The translations under genes and the position numbers were made by a program. From Chrysopilus asiliformis (Eukaryota > Arthropoda > Insecta > Diptera > Rhagionidae): a stretch of 64,000 bases of DNA. Below are positions 22,074 to 31,624 of the stretch, one piece after another (within the stretch, counting starts at the first letter, position 1; each line of letters starts with the position of its first letter). The notes under the pieces were generated by a model, which was given only the letters and a program-made list of their open reading frames with translations, did no database searches and was not told the origin of the DNA. The stretch is taken from NCBI GenBank assembly GCA_964034945.1, contig OZ035960.1, positions 66,991,936 to 67,055,935 on the forward strand, read 5' to 3'.

Positions 22074-24941
22074 TTTTGTATAATTGTCTTTCATTTTCGA
22101 TGCCAAATTCATAACCTTTTTAAAATTACTTATGTTGTTTCAAATTATTTTTCAATGTCTGTAAAATATTCTTCAGGCAAAGCTTATAACTTTTTGCGAT
22201 TTTTAGGAACCTATATTTTATGTTTTAAAATCGCTTAGTAACATTAACAATTTTGTCAAACTATCATATTATAAAAGAGTTGACAATTCTACAAAATTGT
22301 CCCTTGTAAATTCCTATGAATAGGAAGGTTTTTCAGGCGATTTTGGTTATGGATCTACAAAAATTGCAGAAACCGTAATCTGTACATCGAACTTTTTTTT
22401 TACGAAATATTCTGTTGTGTGGTAGTTGTTAATATTAGATTCGATGACAGTGAACCCTTTATATTTTGAAGTGTTAAATAAGGGCGGGTAGGCACGCTTG
22501 CATCGGGCTAGCTTCGCCGGCAATGGAGTGGAATCTTGCCCCCTCAACACTTCTAACCACACCACAAAGAATTCGTGCCTGTAATTAAAAATAATAAAAT
22601 AATAAGATATGGAAAAGGATGGGAAGGGAATGTCAAGCAAATTCGAAGATGCATGTAGGCATTACGTCGCCCCCCTCAATTCACCACTATTGGGAAAACC
22701 TTAGTGCATCATGGCACACATACTCAAAACGATAAATATGAATCTTCACATACAAATGTTTATTAAAAAGCTCCTAAAACTCGTATCAAAATTATAAATA
22801 TAATCATTGGCCAATATAAATCATCTCGAGATAAATAATATAATCGAAATTTAAAAAAAACATCAAACAGCAAAGGCATGCAAAATTCTTATATATAAAA
22901 AAATATGTAATCAGTAATGTCCTTAAAACAAAAATAAAAACCTGGAGCATTAACTCGAATAAAAATTAACACCACTAAATTATTTTCATATTCAGGTAAA
23001 AAAAAATATCGTCGATTGCGCAAAAAAATTGAAATTTCTAATAGCTGGACCCACATATAGTTAAGTGCGTGATAAAAGTAACGTTTCCCACACATAAATT
23101 TACTCGAAAACTTGCGAGTGGTGAAAATTGCACAAAACTATTTAATTTAATATAACCCTTGTCTCACTTATTTGCTTATAACTATTGCAATAGATAGAAA
23201 TTAGTCTGTTTAAAGATTTAAAAATTTAGAAATTTAGGATGTAGTTAAAATCGGGTTCCTAGATGTCTTCAGCACCAAAATGTGAGACCCAATCCGGAAA
23301 TAGAAAAAAAGAATGGACAAACTTACAGTTTTAGTCGATCTAGCCGCTTTCCTTTTTTTGTAGTTATTCGACAGGATGGAAATTGCTTATTAAAAATGCG
23401 TCACAGTCAGGAAAACCTTATAGGGATGTTTTTCCTTGTTCTATGTTTGTCTGGATGTTTCGAAAAAAAAACCTTTTCCAGGATATCGCAATAAAAATCG
23501 GATCTAAGGTGTCTGAGCTCTCCAAAATAATCTGGGTTCCAAAACAGAGGTGATGCTATGTAGGGCCAAGCTAATATATAGCTGCTGCCTAATTTATTCC
23601 CCTATTTCCAGAATCAGCCAAACAGGACAAAACGGGAACACGTTTTTTTGCTAACTGAGATACAGCGGTGGACGGATCAAATAAAATTGATCTTTATAAG
23701 ACGAAATCTTTAATTAAATTTATTACAGGGTTTCCTCCCCTTCTCAGAAGTTTCTAAAAATACACGCTTTTCCAGGAAACAGAAAAAAAGTTTATGTAGA
23801 GAAAATTACAGAAATTACTTAACACTCCAAAATAAACGGCTAGTGATCGTGATGCTCAGGCAGAACATGGAAAAATCCTAGGTGTGAACAGCCAAATTGG
23901 TGGATTTCACAAATTGATCACGCGAAGATAATTTCCGGACACCTAACCAAACCTTTCAATTTAATACGAATTAAATTAAACATAAGGGTTTTCAGGAAAC
24001 GCACTTACGATGTTTTTCACAAAATCACGATCTGCTGGCGAGGATTTAAATTTATTTATTCACCAAAAAACTGATTTCCTTTTTGAAAAAAAGGGGAGGA
24101 AAAACCCCGTCGATATTGCCTCGACCAACACTTTCCAGGAAATGGTAAAGTGGATCGTTCCAAGATTTGGTCGAAAACGACACATTAAACCCACTCAATT
24201 AAGCCCTTCTACGAATATTCCTTATTGGATCAAGTTGCATTAAGAACCATGTTAGGTAAGTCCAATACAGAACTTTCATCCTTGATGCAATTTGTTTAAA
24301 CGATCCAATTAGCATCAGAAGGTTGAATGACCCCAATAAACAAAATGATCTAAAGTACCTTCTTCAATTAAGTTATAATATTGTGCGATTAAAAGTACTG
24401 AACTAAGCGAAAAAATCGACGTGTCATGGTTAATATTCAAGTAAGTTCCTCATATTATTATTTTTTCGTGATTCTAATCAAATACAAATAAATTTTTAAC
24501 AAAATTAATGAACGCTGTTAGCAGGGATCTCTACTTGAAGATGAGAAGAAAAAAAACGCTATCTATAGACATTTTTCTTCCAGAAATCAGTATTGTTTTC
24601 AGTGCGTTTTTATTTTTTTTTATCGATATTGGATGGACTACAAATTGAGGATGATAGGCGACAGAAGAACGCGCCTATGGAGCCAAACTTAAGATAAGTC
24701 GAAACTTATTTATATTTGCTACCTTTTAAAAAAACTTTCCTTTTCTGTTTCCAGGCGACTGCTACAATTCGTTTAAGATACTCGATTAAATATGAGATCT
24801 TTTAAAAAAAACAATGTACGAGCTAGTTTTAGATCAAATCATTTTAATCTCGAGAAAATCGCGAAAAAATGTTTTCATAAAAATTGTACGGAAAATTACA
24901 ATTTAAGAAAAACACGTATTCCACGAATAATCCCGCTACAT
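22074..24941. other. About 2.9 kb without recognisable genes
   Basis: All frames are short and look random. The phrase TTTCCAGGA(A) recurs, for example near 23475, 23775 and 24130, without forming a clear tandem array. No tRNA, element end or exon was recognised. Confidence 0.45.
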
Positions 24942-25298
24942 TAAGGCCCGTTTGCTGAAACAAGTCATATATTTAGGTAATACGTAAGTAATGATTAATG
25001 CTATGTTTAACTTATAACCTAAGTTCATCATAGCTTATTCCCGGTTGCTGAAAAATATTTAAGTCCATCTTAGCAAAGACTGACTTTTATGATGCGGCTA
25101 GCTTCACTTCAGTGAAAGTTGTGAAATTCACCCAAGAGAGCATTTTCCATTTCAGTAATATTTGAAAATTGCGACTTATGTAGAGCTAATACAGAATGAT
25201 TTGATTATTAAAATTAATGGAAAAAGTTCGCTTTGGTTGACATATGGAAAAAAACGAAATTTATTTCAGTCCGCGATTGATTTTCGTTGTTATTAAAT

Positions 25299-26271
25299 AT
25301 GACGGATAAAAAAAGAACAAGAAATCCAAACTTTTCTGCAGCTGAAAAAACTACACTTTTGCAATGCGTTTATAGCGAAAAGGAAATTGTGGAAAATAAA
25401 AAAACGGATGGTGCAACGTGGAAAGAAAAGGAAGACGCGTGGGGCCGGATTGCTGTCAATTTGAATGCACAGTCCGTAGCAACATGCAGTCGTAGTGTTG
25501 AGGCTCTTAAGAAATTCTATATCAACTACAAAAAGGAAATAAAGAAAGAAGCTGCTGCAGAAAGATTTTCTTCGGTTGAAACCGGGGGCGGTAAGCCGTA
25601 CAAGGTGCAGGATCCGAATTTCGACCTTGCCGTTTCTATAATGAATCCCAAGACTGTCCACGGTCTAACCAACGTATTTGACAGTGATGCTGTAGAGGCT
25701 ACAGTTGAAAGTATTTGCAATGATATACCAAAGGTAAGCCGCGAAAAGATATAATCAGGCATACACTTTTGACTCATATTATTTCTGTTTTCAGGAACAA
25801 GACGAAACATCAACAATGGACTGGGGAAGCTATAAACCGGCTATGCTTAAAACGCTAGTTAACTCGAAATTAAAAATAAATACAACAACTAACAATGACA
25901 GTGTCTCAAAACTTTGCGAATTAGATATAGAATCTGAAATTCAAGTAGAAAAAACATTACAAACTGGTGTAATTATGTCAAAGGGTTTAAAAGAAAAGTT
26001 CGAAAACACTATTTCCGGTAACACTAACGCCGATCATGTCAACAACTGGGCTGGCAGACGTAGGCCAGTGACTTCGGCATTATCGAGTAGTAAAATTACT
26101 GAACAGTACTCGGATCTGTCTAAAATTAAAATGGAATTAGCTAAGCTTCAATATGACACCCTGAAGGAAGAAGCTATTCAAAAAAAATATACGGATTCAA
26201 TCGAGTATGAGTTGCGGAAGAAGTCCTTAGAACTAGACATCGAAATTAAGACTGAGATTTTAAAAATATAA
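25299..26271 (+). CDS. Harbinger Myb/SANT-like protein, two exons
   Basis: Exon 1 (25299-25733) and exon 2 (25795-26271) join in phase 0 across a 61-bp intron (25734-25794) with GTAAGC donor and TTTTCAG acceptor. The N-terminal 80 residues ('FSAAEKTTLLQCVYSEKEIV', 'RSVEALKKFYINYKKEIKKE') match a Myb/SANT-like DNA-binding domain (Myb_DNA-bind_5 type). The C-terminus is a long charged coiled coil. In this superfamily the Myb protein binds subterminal DNA and helps bring in the transposase. No stop or frameshift is visible, so this gene may still be intact. ATG at 25299 is the first in frame. Confidence 0.88.
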
Positions 26272-26443
26272 GAAACGATTCTTACAATATCGGCGAGATG
26301 TGCAGTATTTTGAAAGATATTGGAAATATAACTAATCGTTAATTAATGACTTTCCTGTATTATATATTTTTTCAGCTTTTGTATCCATTTATTGGTAAAT
26401 TAAAACAATCTACTTTATTTTTTTTGATATTTATTGTGAAATC
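26272..26443. other. Intergenic spacer between convergent Harbinger genes
   Basis: 172 bp separate the stop codons of the Myb gene (plus) and the transposase (minus). Nothing else is seen. Confidence 0.7.
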
Positions 26444-26728
26444 CTATAAGGTTCCAAAATAATTATCCACTAAAGACCTACGTTTTTGCATGCCCGCTGT
26501 TGAGATATTGTTGTGGTTCTCAGAGGGATTTGCATTCGGAATTTGACCTAAGTCAATAGCTTGTTGAAGGTGTACTCGGTCAAAATCTAAGGTCTCAGGC
26601 GGTTCCGCTGAAACACCATTCTCCCTTAAGATGTTGTGCAACACGCAATTTGCCACTGTTAGGGTTAAAACTGTATTTAATTTCAAACGGCAGCCATATG
26701 CTAGAACGGGAAATCTTCGTTTTAATAT
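26444..26728 (-). pseudogene. Harbinger transposase, C-terminal end
   Basis: The final part of the last exon continues from 30654 after the Penelope-like insert. It carries the typical tail 'RRFPVLAYGCRLKLNTV', 'TVANCVLHNILRENG' and ends at 'SLVDNYFGTL'. The sequence reads directly from 'IERAFGILKR' at the other side of the insertion, with the 14-bp duplication counted once. Confidence 0.88.
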
Positions 26729-26888
26729 AAAATATTTTATGAACACGCGTGAAATCCGAACAATACACATAAAACGATTGCACCTTAATGATTTCACTGG
26801 ACTTTTTCCGATCACAATTAATAAGTTTTACACGAATAATAAATTAAACGAAAAAACATAAAAACTATTACGGTCTAACCTTGAATGC

Positions 26889-26916
26889 ATTTCGAATCTG
26901 TTCGATTCATCATCAG
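26889..26916 (-). ncRNA. Candidate hammerhead-ribozyme core, left arm
   Basis: The inverted counterpart of the motif at 30503-30530, with the same CTGATGA-stem-GAAA arrangement on the minus strand. The same reservation about stem I applies. Confidence 0.4.
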
Positions 26917-26931
26917 CATCACGATTGATCG

Positions 26932-27819
26932 TCATTCCATCCTTCGGCAAGTAAATAGATAGGAATCTATGTTACCGTTGTCTTTGTTTAGTGCATTACG
27001 GTCATTTTTAATATAAAAGCTTTCGTAGCCATCCAACAGTTTTTCGTCATTAACTTGTTTTACAAGTTCAACATTGTTTATATTGACATCATGTCCATTC
27101 GTCAGTACATGTTCAGCAATTGCTGATTTTGTCGCTTGATTATTTTTAATATATGTCAAATGTTCTTTAAAACGTTTTGCAATAGTCCTTTTTGTTTGTC
27201 CGTAATATTTTCCTTCGCAATTGTCACACTTTATCGAATAAATTCCTGATTTTTCGAGTGTTTTAATTTTGTCTTTTGGATTACCTAGCACATTAGATAA
27301 TTTGTTGTTGCTTTTATATACAATTTGTAAGTCATGTTCGTTAAATTTTTGTTTTAATTTGTAAGTTATTTCGGGCACAAAAGACATTGAAACTCGTTTC
27401 TTTTGGTTTTTGTCATTATTTAAGGTGAAGAATGTCGAACAATTTTCACGAAAAACTTTCTTTGAGTGTTTTTTAATTAGTGAATCTACTAGATTATCGT
27501 CATACCCGTTGATTTTTGCAACATTCTTAATGTGTTCGTATTCCTTTCGGTAATCATTTATCGACAATGGCAGTTTACACAGTCTATGGACATAAGAATG
27601 ATATGCGGCTTTTTTATGTTGCACATGACAGTGAGAGTCATTTGTAATTGTTCTTGTGGTACTTGTAGGTTTGTGGTATATTCCAAATTCAATTTTTCCT
27701 TTTCTCTTTCTTAATAACAAGTCTAAGAACGGTAACTCATTATTAGATTCTTTCTCGAATGTGAATTTTATTGAATTGAATTGATTATTTAAAATGTCAA
27801 TTGTTTTTTTCGATTTCAT
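26932..27819 (-). pseudogene. Penelope-like C-terminal domain with GIY-YIG nuclease, left arm
   Basis: About 290 residues. The linker after RT contains conserved 'ELPFLDLLLRKRKGKIEFG' and 'RKPTST'-like 'HKPTSTTRTITND'. The nuclease shows 'SGIYSIKCDNCEGKYYGQTK', 'AKRFKEHL', 'SAIAEHVLTNGHD' and the catalytic glutamate in 'LLDGYESFYI'. The four Cys/His residues around 'CDNC' fit the Zn-bearing GIY-YIG of this group. It belongs to the same protein as the RT frame to its right but is one base out of register at an A-run. Confidence 0.85.
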
Positions 27820-28607
27820 CTTCTCTTATAACCGCGAACACATCGTCAACATAACGCCACCATATCCGTGGAAGCAATTTTTGTTCTTTTAAGTTCATTT
27901 CAAATAATGACATAAATAATTCCGCAATTAAAGGTGACAATGGATTGCCCATGCTTGTACCTTCGCTTACTTTGTAATAATTGTCGCGGAACATAAACAC
28001 ATTTTGTTGCATGCAAATTTTAGCCACTCTTTCATACACAATTCTCTTTTCTTTTGGCACTTTTATTGAGACTAAATATTTTTTGAGGGCTTCAAGAGCT
28101 ACGTCAACCGGTATACTAGGAAACAATGAACACACATCGAATGAAATCATTATTTCATTATCCTCCAATGTAACATTTTTTGTTTTTTCAACGAAGTCAT
28201 ACGAGTTTCTAACAGACAAACTATTAATCGATGGCAATTTATTCAACTCGCTCACTAACCACTTCGCAATTTTATAACATGGAATATTAATATTTGACAC
28301 AATTGGTCTCATTTTTTCACCGGATTTGTGAATTTTTGGTAATCCATACAATTTTGCAATTGTTGGATTTGAAACATTTAGAATTCGATTGAACCGGAAA
28401 CCAAACACTTCACTTATTAATTTTCTCAATTCATTACATTCACTGACCAACTTTGACAAAGGATTTTTGTTCATTACCTCATACTTTGATTCATTTATCA
28501 TTTCACTCATTCGACGATCATATTCCATTTTATCTAAAATCACTATTTTATTACCTTTATCTGCTTTAAGATACACACAATTTCTTTCTTGTAATTTTTT
28601 AATAGTT
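27797..28607 (-). pseudogene. Penelope-like reverse transcriptase, left arm
   Basis: This is the RT fingers-palm region, without the N-terminus. Motifs: 'YLKADKGNKIVILDKMEY', 'KLYGLPKIHKSG', 'ISFDVCSLFPSIP', 'GTSMGNPLSPLIAELFMS' and the catalytic 'RYVDDVFAVI'. The frame continues into the spacer beyond 28607, but those extra residues are not RT. It ends at 'EIEKNN' because of an indel in the A-run at about 27810; the right arm has the same lesion. It differs from the right arm at only two residues seen (Ile/Thr after 'VSNIN', Val/Ile in 'YDFxEKT'). Confidence 0.85.
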
Positions 28608-28620
28608 TTAAATTCACTAA

Positions 28621-29622
28621 ATAAAACTTCTAAATAAAGGTTTGAAATATACGCCGAAACCAAATAAAATACCACTAGTTGATACGGTTGTTGATATTGA
28701 ATCAATAATAAAATATAAAACAAATAGAGTACAAAACGATATAAGAGAAAACGCGGCTAAAGTAATTAAAGAAGTTCGGTTAAATTCCAACAACAAAAAT
28801 AGTGAATTTAAAACTATTAAAAAATTACAAGAAAGAAATTGTGTGTATCTTAAAGCAGATAAAGGTAATAAAATAGTGATTTTAGATAAAATGGAATATG
28901 ATCGTCGAATGAGTGAAATGATAAATGAATCAAAGTATGAGGTAATGAACAAAAATCCTTTGTCAAAGTTGGTCAGTGAATGTAATGAATTGAGAAAATT
29001 AATAAGTGAAGTGTTTGGTTTCCGGTTCAATCGAATTCTAAATGTTTCAAATCCAACAATTGCAAAATTGTATGGATTACCAAAAATTCACAAATCCGGT
29101 GAAAAAATGAGACCAATTGTGTCAAATATTAATACTCCATGTTATAAAATTGCGAAGTGGTTAGTGAGCGAGTTGAATAAATTGCCATCGATTAATAGTT
29201 TGTCTGTTAGAAACTCGTATGACTTCATTGAAAAAACAAAAAATGTTACATTGGAGGATAATGAAATAATGATTTCATTCGATGTGTGTTCATTGTTTCC
29301 TAGTATACCGGTTGACGTAGCTCTTGAAGCCCTCAAAAAATATTTAGTCTCAATAAAAGTGCCAAAAGAAAAGAGAATTGTGTATGAAAGAGTGGCTAAA
29401 ATTTGCATGCAACAAAATGTGTTTATGTTCCGCGACAATTATTACAAAGTAAGCGAAGGTACAAGCATGGGCAATCCATTGTCACCTTTAATTGCGGAAT
29501 TATTTATGTCATTATTTGAAATGAACTTAAAAGAACAAAAATTGCTTCCACGGATATGGTGGCGTTATGTTGACGATGTGTTCGCGGTTATAAGAGAAGA
29601 TGAAATCGAAAAAAACAATTGA
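28621..29622 (+). pseudogene. Penelope-like reverse transcriptase, right arm
   Basis: Same protein as the left arm, with about 60 additional N-terminal residues encoded by the 180-bp unique segment ('GLKYTPKP', 'IRENAAKVIKEV'). The frame is open from the arm junction at 28620, so the copy is 5'-truncated there. A full-length Penelope protein would have some 300 more residues upstream. The frame ends at the A-run at about 29611, as in the left arm. Catalytic aspartates ('YVDDVF') are intact. Confidence 0.87.
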
Positions 29623-30487
29623 CATTTTAAATAATCAATTCAATTCAATAAAATTCACATTCGAGAAAGAATCTAATAATGAGTTACCGTTCTTAGACTT
29701 GTTATTAAGAAAGAGAAAAGGAAAAATTGAATTTGGAATATACCACAAACCTACAAGTACCACAAGAACAATTACAAATGACTCTCACTGTCATGTGCAA
29801 CATAAAAAAGCCGCATATCATTCTTATGTCCATAGACTGTGTAAACTGCCATTGTCGATAAATGATTACCGAAAGGAATACGAACACATTAAGAATGTTG
29901 CAAAAATCAACGGGTATGACGATAATCTAGTAGATTCACTAATTAAAAAACACTCAAAGAAAGTTTTTCGTGAAAATTGTTCGACATTCTTCACCTTAAA
30001 TAATGACAAAAACCAAAAGAAACGAGTTTCAATGTCTTTTGTGCCCGAAATAACTTACAAATTAAAACAAAAATTTAACGAACATGACTTACAAATTGTA
30101 TATAAAAGCAACAACAAATTATCTAATGTGCTAGGTAATCCAAAAGACAAAATTAAAACACTCGAAAAATCAGGAATTTATTCGATAAAGTGTGACAATT
30201 GCGAAGGAAAATATTACGGACAAACAAAAAGGACTATTGCAAAACGTTTTAAAGAACATTTGACATATATTAAAAATAATCAAGCGACAAAATCAGCAAT
30301 TGCTGAACATGTACTGACGAATGGACATGATGTCAATATAAACAATGTTGAACTTGTAAAACAAGTTAATGACGAAAAACTGTTGGATGGCTACGAAAGC
30401 TTTTATATTAAAAATGACCGTAATGCACTAAACAAAGACAACGGTAACATAGATTCCTATCTATTTACTTGCCGAAGGATGGAATGA
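29600..30487 (+). pseudogene. Penelope-like C-terminal domain with GIY-YIG nuclease, right arm
   Basis: Identical in its visible protein sequence to the left-arm copy. It overlaps the end of the RT frame by 23 bp in a different register. Without the A-run indel the RT and nuclease would form one polyprotein, as in other Penelope-like elements. Confidence 0.85.
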
Positions 30488-30502
30488 CGATCAATCGTGA
30501 TG

Positions 30503-30530
30503 CTGATGATGAATCGAACAGATTCGAAAT
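30503..30530 (+). ncRNA. Candidate hammerhead-ribozyme core, right arm
   Basis: CTGATGA (30503-30509), a 5-bp stem GAATC/GATTC with loop GAACA, and GAAA (30526-30529) follow the order and spacing of a hammerhead core. The next bases ATGCAT are self-complementary, as in the short stem III of dimeric ribozymes. Penelope-like elements are known to carry hammerheads near their ends. A convincing stem I was not found, so the motif may be degenerate or incomplete. Confidence 0.42.
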
Positions 30531-30653
30531 GCATTCAAGGTTAGACCGTAATAGTTTTTATGTTTTTTCGTTTAATTTATTATTCGTGTAAAACTTATTA
30601 ATTGTGATCGAAAAAAGTCCAGTGAAATCATTAAGGTGCAATCGTTTTATGTG

Positions 30654-31397
30654 CTTCGTTTTAATATTCCAAAAGCTCTTTCAATGGAGCCTCTTGAACG
30701 TATTTGGGATTCGTTATAAAGTTGCTCTGCTGCAGTTTGTGGACCGAGAATTGGTGTCATCAGATATACTATTTGGTGATATGCTGAATCGCCTAAAGTA
30801 ACGTTTCCATAGCACTTTTTAAGGTATGAAGAAAAAATCGTGACCAATTTACCTAATACAAAGCAATTATCATAACTTCTTGTTTCTAAAATATTTTTCA
30901 TCCTGCTATTGCTAAAAATCGTTGCATCATGAGCAGACCCAGGCCATCTTACTACTATATCAGTGAAAACCATATGAGCAGTACACGTTGCCTGCATGTT
31001 AATCGAAAAATAACCTTTTCTATTCCGGAAGACTTCTGGATCTGACCCACCTGATAGGAATTTTAGTTAAATTACAGACAACCAAATATATTTTAAATGT
31101 ATTGTATTACCAGGAGATTGAATTTTAATATGAGTTCCATCCACTGCGCCAATTACAGATGGAAAAGAAGCTATTTCATAAAATTCTCTCTTTATTTTTG
31201 AAATCTCATCAAATGTTTTTGGAAATTTGATATATTTCTTGAAAAGTGTAGCTATTGCAGTTGAAACCTTGAGAACTATCCTCGAAACTGTGGAAACGTG
31301 CATTCCTCCAAAATCAGCAATACTTAAAAGATGACTTCCAGTGGCGAAAAATCGTAACGTTACGAGAAGTTGGTTTATTGGTGCAATCGAATTGTTT
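30654..31397 (-). pseudogene. Harbinger DDE transposase, central exons
   Basis: Three exons read right to left. Exon 2 (31397-31111) has 'NQLLVTLRFFATGSHL' and 'IGAVDGTHIKI' with the first catalytic Asp. Exon 3 (31050-30853) has 'VVRWPGSAHDATIF'. Exon 4 (30792-30654) has 'GDSAYHQ' with the second Asp and 'GSIERAFGILK' with the probable Glu. The introns (31051-31110 and 30793-30852) are both 60 bp with GTAA donors and TATCAG/CTTTAG acceptors. The second intron has no stop and is a multiple of three, so it also reads through. The exon is cut at 30654 by the Penelope-like insert. Confidence 0.87.
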
Positions 31398-31624
31398 CTG
31401 GCAATAGTCATCTATATATTTAAAAGGCAAAGCGATTTTGTATGGATTTCTTTCGACAGAGCTCCTGGAGTTCCTATTGAACCGATTTTGATGATTTTTT
31501 TTTTAAATGAAAGCTCTATAGCTGTAGATATGTCCGTTTTACTTTTTTCCCCATTTTTAATAATACTTTATTAGTAATTTGCCTTTCAAAATTATAAATA
31601 TGCCGCTAACTAAGTCTTCAATGT

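Larger units (their letters stand above)
26729..30653. mobile_element. Palindromic Penelope-like retroelement insertion
   Basis: A 3,925-bp insert lies in the Harbinger transposase with a 14-bp target duplication CTTCGTTTTAATAT (26715-26728 and 30654-30667). Its two arms, 26766-28619 (minus) and 28800-30653 (plus), are both exactly 1,854 bp and nearly perfect inverted copies. They are separated by a 180-bp unique segment that belongs to the right copy. Each arm encodes the C-terminal part of a reverse transcriptase and a GIY-YIG endonuclease, the protein order of Penelope-like elements. The 3' ends point outward. A further 37 bp (26729-26765) extends the left arm. Confidence 0.9.

Noticed and set aside
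28617..29030. Minus-strand frame of 137 codons
   Set aside because: It is the antisense of the Penelope-like RT and arises from the palindrome.
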